Positions 56,402 to 64,000 of a stretch of 64,000 nt of DNA are shown one piece after another. The notes beneath the pieces are model-generated. The model was not told the DNA's origin. It saw nothing but the letters and a program-made list of their open reading frames with translations, and ran no database searches. Both the position numbers and the translations under genes were made by a program. This stretch comes from Ignavibacteria bacterium (lineage in GTDB: Bacteria > Bacteroidota > Ignavibacteria > Tepidaquicellales > Tepidaquicellaceae): the NCBI GenBank assembly GCA_016704345.1, contig JADJAH010000003.1, forward strand, positions 124,001 to 188,000, written 5' to 3'. Each line of letters begins with the position of its first letter. Position 1 is the stretch's first letter.

Positions 56402-56815
56402 ATGAAAAAACTTGTGCCATACATTATGTTCTCCGGGAATTGCGAGGAGGCTCTTAATTTTTATAAAAACATTCTTGGAGGAGAGATCTTAAACATAGGC
56501 AAATATTCCGAAACTCCGGATTTTGCAACAGAAGAGAATATGAATAAGATAATGCATGCAGAATTCTCTGCGGATGGAGTTTACTTCATGGCAGCTGATG
56601 AGATGAAACCTTCGGATGCCGTTAAGGGAAACAGGGTAAACCTTAGTTTTGATTGTGATTCAGCGGAAGAACAGGAAAAGGTGTTCAATGGATTTTCGGA
56701 CGGAGCAGAAATTACAATGCCGCTACAGGATACATTCTGGGGTGCGAAATATGGAATGCTCACTGACAAATTCGGAATTTCTTGGATGTTCAACTATGAC
56801 AAGCCGCAGAGTTAA
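56402..56815 (+). CDS. VOC-family protein (PhnB/YjdN-like)
   Basis: The 137 residues show the VOC fold of the PhnB type: KLVPYIMFSGNCEEALNFYKNIL, then NKIMHAEFSADGVYFMAADE, DGAEITMPLQDTFWGAKYG and the ending DKFGISWMFNYDKPQS. Members are often annotated as glyoxalase or bleomycin-resistance-like with no known substrate. Its 3' end has been copied in the tandem duplication (59655-59706), which marks the left edge of the duplicated unit. Confidence 0.88.
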   Translation: MKKLVPYIMFSGNCEEALNFYKNILGGEILNIGKYSETPDFATEENMNKIMHAEFSADGVYFMAADEMKPSDAVKGNRVNLSFDCDSAEEQEKVFNGFSDGAEITMPLQDTFWGAKYGMLTDKFGISWMFNYDKPQS

Positions 56816-56830
56816 TTAAGAATTACGAAT

Positions 56831-56880
56831 TAAGAATTACGAATTACGAACTTCAGATAATGTGATATTCGTAATTCTTA
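56831..56880. terminator. Bidirectional hairpin between convergent genes, copy A
   Basis: TAAGAATTACGAAT (56831-56844) is perfectly complementary to 56867-56880. It separates the VOC gene from the minus-strand dockerin-tailed gene and is copied at 59729-59777. Confidence 0.55.
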
Positions 56881-56904
56881 GTTTATGATTCGCAAAATAG
56901 TCTG

Positions 56905-59036
56905 TTACGGACGAATGAGTGAGATGAAATTTGCAGCATTGTTATCTGCAAGCAGAAAATCCCCTCCGTCAACGAAATCATCTCCGTTAAGATCCGTATT
57001 CAGCAACTGACCAAAAACGAAATAATATGCGTCGTTATCTATCTCCTGCAAATCCGTTCCGTCTATAGTTCCGTCCTGGTCAACATCGCCGCTGTATAAA
57101 CACCAGCGTGTTCCTTTGAGAGTCATGTTGTCTCCGTATGCATTTGAAGAAGCGGCGGTGAAATCATAGAACCCGGGATTGTCATCTATGCTGACAGGCG
57201 AACCGCTCCATGTTTCCATAGCATTCCTGTGTTTCACAACAACATAGTATAAACCTGCGGGTGCGTTGTAGAAAGAGGTTTCGTTCAGCAGCAGATTGTT
57301 ATCAAGATACATCACAGCAGTATCAACATAATTATGCGGAGGATTTGGATCTGCAAGATATACATAAACAACGTCAAGTATATTGTGCACATCATTTACA
57401 TCATCGTAAAATCCCTCAATTGCATATCTGAGAAAGAGTCCGATGTCTGAACATTTTGATGAAGAACGGGCAGTATAGTAGTAATTCCAATTGTACAGGC
57501 AGCTGTCTCCATCAACAAATCTGAATGCCGGCTTTGGGCTTGGAAATGAATTTGCGTAATCCGGATTTGCACGATGCACATAAACAGGAATATTATAGTC
57601 ACCATTGTAAACGGCATAAGTCATATTCTCCAGAGATCCGACAGTGTTTTTGAATGCCATGGCAAAACTTCCGTTTGCACCTCTTCTGCCAATAATCTGA
57701 CCGGAGCCGGAGCTGTATACACTTGAGAATTCAAAATTGTCAATTGCCCAACTCATTCTGTCTGATGTCCTTACAACGTACTGATCCCAGTCTCCCGAGT
57801 TGTTGTAATTTTCGGAGTAAATGATCGCGATCTTTTTCTGATCATCGCCGCCGTTAGCCGCAATTCTTGCATGCTTGATATCATTGCCGGTAGGCGTAAG
57901 GGTTTCTTTGAAAATAGGATATCCGGCAACGAGACTGTTAGCAGTAAAAATATACATCTTATCCGGGAAGCTTGGCCTTTCACTTAGTACATACATCAAT
58001 GTATCCGAGCCGTTGTTGAAGAATGCAAGATCAAGACACATTCCATACATACCGGATGCGGGATAAGGTCCAAGAAACGGAAGCGGCAAATATGTAAGCG
58101 CCGGATTCATATTGTACGGACTCAGGATATAGCAGTGCTTGGAAGTAGAAAACTCATTTACTCCGTCAGTTGAATCCTGCAGAAGTGTAATGAAGACATA
58201 GGGGACAGATGCATACTTCGCATTGTCTGTCGAGATCTTCGGCTTATAGTATTTATTTGTTGAATTGTATCCGGGAAAGTTCATTGTAGAACCAAATACG
58301 GCAAGGGTCGGTGTTCTGACTATAGTATATCCTACAAGATTCTGCCCCTGTAACCAAGCGTGGTATATCCAAAGACCATGTAGATATACTTATCACCTGA
58401 AGTGTTCTCAATAATTTCCATGTCCAGATCATCGAAGTTGATCTTGTTTGCGGCGCTGAAAACTGTTCTGACATATTGCGTGTATGACTCGCCTCCGTTG
58501 TCGGAATAAAACAAAATCAGTGTATCGGGAGCAGCCGCAACTCCTGTATCTCCGTCAGTTACACCTGTTGCAACCCAGATTCTGCCCGCAGTTGTGCCTC
58601 TTTGCTCCGTCTGTATTTCTGTTCCGCCAATATAATTGCCCGTATAAATATCCGTAGAAGAGAGAATCATTCTGCCTTTGGGCAATTCCATTTTGCAGAA
58701 TGATGATTCCGCGTGCTTAGTAACCGTTGCTCCATTGCTTCTTTCAAGCTGCTTCTGAAGCTGAACGAGTTCATCCCCGGTACCGGATTCGTTTTGCTTC
58801 ATATCACTCATACGGTTTAAAATTTCGAGCTCACTTTGAGAATATTGAATCTCAGGCGTACTGGATACATCAGCATTTTCGCTGCTACCTAATATCTGAC
58901 GTCCGTTTACCGGTTTCTTTTTCTTACTGCCCGGTAGGTCACCATACTGCGACATCGAGACCTGTGAAGTAAGCAGTAAAATTCCGACAGCCATCAAGAA
59001 GCTGTTTAGGAAGAATTGTTTGGTTGTAGATTTCAT
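56905..59036 (-). pseudogene. Dockerin-tailed secreted protein, copy A, frameshifted
   Basis: Frames 58332-59036 (signal peptide and N-terminal part) and 56905-58284 (rest) spell one protein matching the intact copy at 59802-61940. The break is in CCCC at 58345-58348: removing or adding one base restores GYTTLGY-GQNLVGYTIVRTPTL. The C-terminal part has the common module (IEGFYDDVNDVHNI, KHRNAMETWS) and dockerin-like loops (SGDVDQDGTIDGTD, TDLNGDDFVDGGD) ending NNAANFISLIRP. AGGAG lies before the ATG. It may be a true frameshift or an error in a C4 run; if error, the protein is intact. Confidence 0.8.
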
Positions 59037-59044
59037 TTTTTAAC

Positions 59045-59160
59045 TCCTGAAAATTTTTTGATTAATGATTATAAAGGACAATAACCTGGCATACCGGCAT
59101 GCCTTTGAGGACGAATGTTTGCAAGCATTTCATTCCCTGGTTATTATCAATGAACTTGCA
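59045..59160. repeat. Conserved upstream segment of the duplicated gene, copy A
   Basis: From ACTCCTGAAAATTTT to about 59160 this DNA is nearly identical to about 61947-62060. It contains GCATACCGGCATGC and a possible stem between AATAACC and GGTTATT. It sits directly before the start of a minus-strand gene in both copies and is likely its promoter and leader. A short plus-strand frame (59065-59250) crosses it but I do not trust it as a gene. Confidence 0.65.
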
Positions 59161-59412
59161 CAAAAATACCTTTACCCTGCCGGCGAATCAAAGAAAGTTT
59201 TTGGCGATTTTCATCTTGAACGAACTGACTATCCGGCTTTAGATAATTGATAAATATGTAAATTTATGGAGTATGGTCACTTTCCAAAGAATGTGACGCG
59301 TGAAGATTTCATCTCGGACTTGCGCAATACCGCATGTAAATACTTCTTAAAAGAGATGTTAAGCATTACTGAATCTATCGAAAGAATTAAGTAAACTTGA
59401 AAAAACCATAAA

Positions 59413-59631
59413 ATGAAAATAATAGGACTCATTCTTGGAATACTCTCAGCACTCGGCATGCTGTTAGCTTTCATTCCTCTTCTTGGCTGGTTGAATTGGA
59501 TCAATATTCCATTTGCAATTATTGGTTTGATCTTCAGCGTTATTTCAAAATCAAAAGGAGGAACCGTGCTGTGTATAGTTGCCATTATTTTTGGCATGAT
59601 CAGGCTGGCATTGGGCGGAGGAATAATCTGA
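59413..59631 (+). CDS. Small membrane protein
   Basis: The 72 residues hold two hydrophobic helices, about residues 2-24 (IGLILGILSALGMLLAFIPL) and 48-66 (CIVAIIFGMIRLALGG), joined by a short loop (SVISKSKGGT). The form resembles small DUF4190-like membrane proteins. It lies in the part of the gap between duplicated units that has no counterpart in the other unit. Confidence 0.65.
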   Translation: MKIIGLILGILSALGMLLAFIPLLGWLNWINIPFAIIGLIFSVISKSKGGTVLCIVAIIFGMIRLALGGGII

Positions 59632-59654
59632 CTTGTGAACAGAACACATTCCGG

Positions 59655-59706
59655 GGCAAAAGATTCGGGCTCGTGGATGTTCAACTTCGGTAAGCCACAG
59701 AGTTAA
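59655..59706 (+). pseudogene. Copied 3' end of the VOC gene
   Basis: The DNA reads like the last 16 codons of the VOC gene at 56402 (SWMFNFGKPQS and stop) with changes. It has no start and is the left edge of duplicated unit B. Confidence 0.75.
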
Positions 59707-59728
59707 CTAAGAATTAAGAATTACGAAT

Positions 59729-59777
59729 TAAGAATTACGAATATGCACTTAAGCTAATGTGATATTCGTAATTCTTA
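59729..59777. terminator. Bidirectional hairpin, copy B
   Basis: The same 14-bp inverted repeat as 56831-56880 (59729-59742 with 59764-59777). It lies just beyond the stop of the intact dockerin-tailed gene. Confidence 0.55.
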
Positions 59778-59801
59778 GTTTATGATTCGCAAGATAGTCT
59801 G

Positions 59802-61940
59802 TTACGGACGAATGACCGATATGAAGTTCGCCGCATTATTATCTGCGAGCAAGAAATCTCCTCCGTCAACGAAATCATCTCCGTTAAGATCCGTATTCAG
59901 CAACTGTCCAAAGACAAAATTGTAAGCATCATTGTCGATTGTCTGCAGATCCGTTCCGTCTATAGTTCCGTCCTGGTCAACATCGCCGCTATAAAAGCAC
60001 CAGCGTGTTCCTTTGAGAATCATGTTGTCTCCGTATGCTGCCGATGAACTCGCTGTGAAGTCATAAAAACCGGGATTATCGCTGACAGTCACGGGTGATG
60101 CGCTCCATGTTTCGAGAGCATTCCTGTGTTTGAGCACTAAGTAGTAGTCTCCCGGCGGGGCATTGTAAAAGGAAACTTCATTTAGCAATAAATTTCTTTC
60201 AAGATACATTACCGCAGTATCAACAAAGTTGTATGGCGGATTCTGATCTGCAAGATAGACTCTGACAATGTCAGTGATGCTGTGATTGTCCAAAACATCA
60301 TCGTAGAAACCTTGGTTAGCATATCTAAGGTACAGGCCAATGTCAGAGCAATTGGAAGATATGTTTGCGGTGTAGTAATAGTTCCAGTTGTATAAGCAAC
60401 TGTCTCCGTTCAAATATCTAAAACCCGGTTTGGGACCAATGATCGAATTGCCGTAATCAGGATTTGCCCGATGCGTGAAGCTCGACACATTGAAGTTTCC
60501 ATTGTAGGAACCATAAGAAACATTCTCGAGATCTCCGATAGTATTCTTAAATGCAATTGCGAAACTGCCATCTGCATTTCGCCTTCCAATTATTTCGCCA
60601 AATTTTGAATCATATACTGAAGAGAATTCAAAATTGTCACTAAACCAGTTTGATCTGTCAGAACTCCTAAGTACATACTGATCCCAGTCACCGGAGTTTC
60701 CAAAGTTATCTGAATAAATGATGGCAATCTTCTTTTGATTGGCGCCGCCGTTGGCAGCAATTCTTGCATGATGAAGTTCATTTCCGGTGGGAGCAAGAGT
60801 TTCGAGATAGACCGGATATCCGGGAGTAATACTGTTTTGTGTATAGATGTAGAGATTCTCCTGAAAGTTTGGAACTTCGCTAAGAACGAAGATCAGGGAA
60901 TCAAAACCATTGTTGAAGAATGCATTGTCAAAGCATGTTCCGTTTATTGCCGGTCCCAAAGGAAATCCATGCCCAAAAGCGGGAAACGGCAAATATGTAA
61001 GTGCCGGATTCATATTGTAAGGACTTAAGATCCAACAGAGTTTTGACATTGAATAAGTATCAACACCGACAATAGAGTCCTGCATAAGCGATACAAAGAC
61101 ATATGGTACTGATGGAAACTTTGCATTGTCGCTCGTTATCCTCGGCTTGAAGTATTTATTGCTTGAAGTGTATCCGGGTGGAAGCATTGTAGAGCCAAAC
61201 ACTGCTGGAGTCGGTGTCCTGACAATTGTATATCCGACGAGATTCTGACCCGTATATCCGAGCGTTGTATATCCGAATACCATGTATATGAATTTTTCAC
61301 CGGACACCGGTTCAATGATCTCCATATCGAGGTCATCGAAGTTTATCTTATTTGCCGGGCTGAAAACTGTTTTGACAAAAAGAGAAAATGTACTGCCGTC
61401 GTCATCGGAATAATAGAGCGCCAATGTATCCGGTGATGCTCCGGCTCCGGTATCTGCCGCTGCAAATCCTGCTGCGATCCAAATTCTTCCTTCAGTAGCG
61501 CCTCTTTGCTCGATCTGCAGAGCTGATGCAGCAATGTAGCCTCCGTTGAAGATCTCGAAATAGGAAAGAGCTGATCTGCCTGAAGGTAATACCATTCTGC
61601 AAAAAGATGATTCGGCATTCTTTGTTGAAGTTGCACCACTGCTTGATTCTAACTGCTTCTGAAGCTGAACAAGATCTTCGCCTGAGCCGGATTCGTTCTG
61701 TTTGATCTCACTCATGCGATTGATTATGTCGAGTTCGCTTTGCGAGTATTGAATCTCCGGAGTACGTGATACATTTGTATTTTCCTTCTTGCCGAATACC
61801 TGTTGACCGTTGACAGGCTTCTTTTTCTTACTGCCCGGAAGTTCACTATACTGCGATATTGAAACCTGTGAAGAAAGCAGTAGAATACCGACAGCCATTA
61901 AGAAGCTGTTTAAGAAGAATTGTTTGGTTGTAGATTTCAT
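59802..61940 (-). CDS. Dockerin-tailed secreted protein, copy B, intact
   Basis: The 712-residue product has a signal peptide (about residues 1-29, ending VSI-SQ). The central region has one Asp-box-like segment (LALYYSDDDGSTFSLFV) and otherwise no domain that I recognise. From about residue 539 comes the common module (NQGFYDDVLDNHS, KHRNALETWS), then dockerin-like loops from about 651 (SGDVDQDGTIDGTD, TDLNGDDFVDGGD) and the ending NNAANFISVIRP. AGGAG lies 10 bases before the ATG. Copy A to the left is the same protein with a frameshift. Exported; function unknown. Confidence 0.88.
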   Translation of the reverse strand: MKSTTKQFFLNSFLMAVGILLLSSQVSISQYSELPGSKKKKPVNGQQVFGKKENTNVSRTPEIQYSQSELDIINRMSEIKQNESGSGEDLVQLQKQLESSSGATSTKNAESSFCRMVLPSGRSALSYFEIFNGGYIAASALQIEQRGATEGRIWIAAGFAAADTGAGASPDTLALYYSDDDGSTFSLFVKTVFSPANKINFDDLDMEIIEPVSGEKFIYMVFGYTTLGYTGQNLVGYTIVRTPTPAVFGSTMLPPGYTSSNKYFKPRITSDNAKFPSVPYVFVSLMQDSIVGVDTYSMSKLCWILSPYNMNPALTYLPFPAFGHGFPLGPAINGTCFDNAFFNNGFDSLIFVLSEVPNFQENLYIYTQNSITPGYPVYLETLAPTGNELHHARIAANGGANQKKIAIIYSDNFGNSGDWDQYVLRSSDRSNWFSDNFEFSSVYDSKFGEIIGRRNADGSFAIAFKNTIGDLENVSYGSYNGNFNVSSFTHRANPDYGNSIIGPKPGFRYLNGDSCLYNWNYYYTANISSNCSDIGLYLRYANQGFYDDVLDNHSITDIVRVYLADQNPPYNFVDTAVMYLERNLLLNEVSFYNAPPGDYYLVLKHRNALETWSASPVTVSDNPGFYDFTASSSAAYGDNMILKGTRWCFYSGDVDQDGTIDGTDLQTIDNDAYNFVFGQLLNTDLNGDDFVDGGDFLLADNNAANFISVIRP

Positions 61941-61946
61941 TTAAGA

Positions 61947-62060
61947 CTCCTGAAAATTTTTGATTAATGATTATAAAGGACAATAACCTGGCATACCGGC
62001 ATGCCTTTGAGGACGAATGTTTGCAAGCATTTCATTCCCTGGTTATCATCAATGAACTTG
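61947..62060. repeat. Conserved upstream segment of the duplicated gene, copy B
   Basis: Counterpart of 59045-59160. The first ~100 bases are nearly identical and then identity drops, so the duplication's right edge lies at about 62060-62150. Confidence 0.65.
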
Positions 62061-62254
62061 GACAAAAATACCTTCATTCTTCCCGCAAGTCAAAGAATGT
62101 TATTGTCGATTTTCACCTGGAATTTCTAATCTGTGTTCAGCGGTTTGTATCGTAAGTGTGAGAAAAATGTTTGATTTTGTGACGAAAGCGAGTTTTTTGT
62201 GATTAGATCTGCAGTCTTGGTTTTCATGTTAAACAATCCTAAAGAATCTTATAA

Positions 62255-62839
62255 ATGAATCAAAAGAACATTCTTCCCTACGATGGAGAGTCATATTACT
62301 TTGGAAAAGTATTTAACAGTGAGAACTCTTCTCAATATTTTGATCGCCTTATCAGAACTATAAGTTGGAAGAATGATGAGGTCATTATCTTCGGCAAAAG
62401 AATCATTACAAAAAGGGAGACTGCCTGGTATGGTGATGATGGATGTGAGTATGTCTATTCGGGGATATCAAGAAAACCAATGCCATGGACAAATGAACTG
62501 TCGGAATTAAGAAAGATAGCAGAAGAGTTTTCTGGAAATAAATTCAATTCATGTTTGCTGAATCTTTATCATGATGGGGAAGAAGGAATGTCGTGGCATA
62601 GCGATGATGAGAGTTCGCTCGGCAAAGATATTGTGATAGCATCTATTAGCTTTGGCGCGGAAAGGAAATTCGTGTTCAGGCATAAGAAGATAAAGGAAAA
62701 TATCAGCATAAATCTTGAAGACGGAAGTCTGCTTGTGATGAAAGGACAAACTCAGTTTAACTGGCACCATGCATTGCCAAAGTCTAAGAAAATAAAACAA
62801 CCACGCATAAATCTGACCTTCAGAAGAATTGAGATTTAG
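62255..62839 (+). CDS. AlkB-like 2-oxoglutarate/Fe(II) dioxygenase
   Basis: The 194-residue protein has iron ligands His115 and Asp117 (WHSDDE) and His172 (NWHHALPK), plus the 2-oxoglutarate-binding Arg184 and Arg190 (RINLTFR). The N-terminal ITKRETAWYGDDGCEYVYSG matches AlkBH2/3-like proteins. It removes alkyl groups from damaged bases in DNA or RNA. It stands alone. Confidence 0.92.
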   Translation: MNQKNILPYDGESYYFGKVFNSENSSQYFDRLIRTISWKNDEVIIFGKRIITKRETAWYGDDGCEYVYSGISRKPMPWTNELSELRKIAEEFSGNKFNSCLLNLYHDGEEGMSWHSDDESSLGKDIVIASISFGAERKFVFRHKKIKENISINLEDGSLLVMKGQTQFNWHHALPKSKKIKQPRINLTFRRIEI

Positions 62840-62865
62840 CTTGTTTCAATTACTATTCAGTCTGC

Positions 62866-64000
62866 TCAAGTAACTTCAACATAGTCCAGATCTTTCCCAA
62901 AAGTTTCTTCCATGCGGACTGTTGCAATGACTGCTATTGCAAGAGCGATCACTGCTACAATCACAGCGCCGTTAACTATGCCGAGGTATTCGCGGAAGAA
63001 TTGAAATGACAAAGTCATCGGGACGGTAGTTCCGCGGATGATATTGGGAACGGCTGTTGTAACTGTTGCGCGATAGTTGGTGCCGAATTGTTCCGAAGCA
63101 TTCGTTACGAACACCGCCCAGTAGCCGTTTGCAAATCCCAAAGCGCCGCACATAAAATAGAAGAATGTGCTGCCGAAGTGGTTGAAATAAAGATATACTG
63201 TAATGCAAACGAAATTCATGAACAGAAATATCAGTACAACTTTTTTTCTTGATCTCATCACCTGACTCATATATCCGCTCACGAAATCTCCGATGACGAT
63301 TCCTATGTACGTATACATTATTGACTGCGCAGGGTTGATGGGAACATTCAGACCAAATGCTTCTGCAAATTTATCGGAGAAAGTAACAAGCACTCCAACA
63401 ACAAACCATGTTGGCAAGCCAATGAGAATACATTTGGAGAATTTGAAGAATCGTGCTTTGTTAGTAAAGAGTTTGATAAAGTTGCCTTTGGAAACATTCT
63501 TATCTTTTATATTCTTATACATTCCTGACTCATAGACGCTGATCCTCAGTATCAGAAGTGCGAGGCCCATTGCTCCGCCAATGAAATATGAAACGCGCCA
63601 GTCGAACTTGTTGGCAATGAGCGCGGCAACCACTGCGCCCAGCAGCCCGACTGTTGCTACAATTGTAGTTCCCCACCCGCGGGATTCTTTCGGCATAATT
63701 TCGCTAACGAGCGTGATGCCTGCTCCAAGCTCGCCCGCAAGTCCGATGCCGGCAATGAAGCGAAGCATCGCATATGTGGGAACATCTTGCACAAAGCCGT
63801 TTGCAATATTTGCTGCGGAGTAGAGAAATATCGAGCCGAACAGAACAGAGATCCTTCCTTTTTTATCGCCAAGAACTCCCCAGAGTATTCCACCGATGAG
63901 CATTCCTGCCATTTGCCAGTTGAGAAGCATAACGCCGACATCTATCTGATGATCGCCTGTGATACCGAGAGACACGAGCGAAGGTTTTCGCACAACGCTG
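62866..64000 (-). CDS. MFS transporter, partial
   Basis: The frame remains open at the right edge, so the N-terminus is outside. The visible 377 residues hold about ten membrane segments and the MFS loop motif GVLGDKKGRISVLFG (G-x3-D/N-K/R-x-G-R) after helix 2, and PKESRGWGTTIVATVGLLG in the sugar-phosphate/organic-acid style. Substrate is not clear; sugar, aromatic acid or metabolite are all possible. Confidence 0.88.
   Translation of the reverse strand, partial: SVVRKPSLVSLGITGDHQIDVGVMLLNWQMAGMLIGGILWGVLGDKKGRISVLFGSIFLYSAANIANGFVQDVPTYAMLRFIAGIGLAGELGAGITLVSEIMPKESRGWGTTIVATVGLLGAVVAALIANKFDWRVSYFIGGAMGLALLILRISVYESGMYKNIKDKNVSKGNFIKLFTNKARFFKFSKCILIGLPTWFVVGVLVTFSDKFAEAFGLNVPINPAQSIMYTYIGIVIGDFVSGYMSQVMRSRKKVVLIFLFMNFVCITVYLYFNHFGSTFFYFMCGALGFANGYWAVFVTNASEQFGTNYRATVTTAVPNIIRGTTVPMTLSFQFFREYLGIVNGAVIVAVIALAIAVIATVRMEETFGKDLDYVEVT

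Noticed and set aside
59065..62155. Short plus-strand frames (59065-59250, 61967-62155) sharing a common N-terminus
   Set aside because: The conservation is at DNA level and sits in the promoter region of the duplicated gene, and the frames diverge toward their ends. A real peptide is possible but not supported.
1..64000. tRNA or rRNA genes
   Set aside because: I found no cloverleaf with T-loop GTTCGAATC-type text and no rRNA signature on either strand by eye; a tRNA search tool could still reveal one.

Overview
The window reads as a piece of an Ignavibacteria-type genome (Ignavibacteriota, the Chlorobi/Bacteroidota side of the tree), probably a contig from an environmental or metagenomic assembly. 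Three secreted proteins end in the type A, type-IX-secretion style tail (NYPNPFNPxT followed by a short beta-sandwich). Several more end in a different, dockerin-like tail that I associate from memory with Ignavibacteria. Where a Shine-Dalgarno is visible it is AGGAG, and the DNA is fairly AT-rich by eye. There are no rRNA or tRNA genes, CRISPR arrays or complete insertion sequences that I can support.

Bases 1-19200 are accessory DNA built around four large cell-surface or secreted proteins: two FG-GAP propeller proteins, one protein with five repeats of about 176 residues, and one LamG plus P-domain protein. All four carry the same C-terminal module: a beta-sandwich with the signature HRNxxETW, then a pair of calcium-loop (dockerin-like) repeats ending in ADNNAANFVS and a terminal proline. 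The spacers hold heptamer satellites, terminator-like hairpins, REP palindromes and loose copies of the 3' tail itself, which suggests that gene ends have recombined. Inside this block (7960-11208) lie a 448-bp MITE-like element with a 9-bp target duplication, a dead higB toxin with its higA antitoxin, and three small genes (DUF1801, DHFR/RibD-like, VOC). The small genes are separated by two 64-bp sites spaced exactly 780 bp apart, so this looks like an integron-cassette remnant.

Bases 19200-31500 hold ordinary metabolic genes (GNAT, M29 aminopeptidase, DinB, TauE/SafE permease). They are followed by a TetR regulator divergent from two SDR dehydrogenases, a POTRA-like plus beta-barrel outer-membrane protein and a small membrane protein, a plausible uptake and oxidation unit. 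Bases 31500-38070 hold three type-IX-tailed proteins, one of them decayed, and a decayed galactose-oxidase-like gene.

Bases 38080-56800 are mostly core: a P-type ATPase, two small proteins, a ParE-type toxin-antitoxin pair, uvrC, methylmalonyl-CoA epimerase, mannose-1-phosphate guanylyltransferase, an acidic HPt-like protein, alanine racemase, a CPBP protease, cdsA, a thioredoxin-fold protein, a lipoprotein, a DUF5723-like outer-membrane protein and a VOC protein. Bases 56760-62150 are a tandem duplication of about 2.9 kb carrying two dockerin-tailed paralogues, one intact and one broken by a single-base frameshift. An AlkB-like gene and a partial MFS transporter close the window.

At least six genes are broken by frameshifts or truncations. 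Several breaks lie in short homopolymers, so some may be sequencing errors rather than biology.
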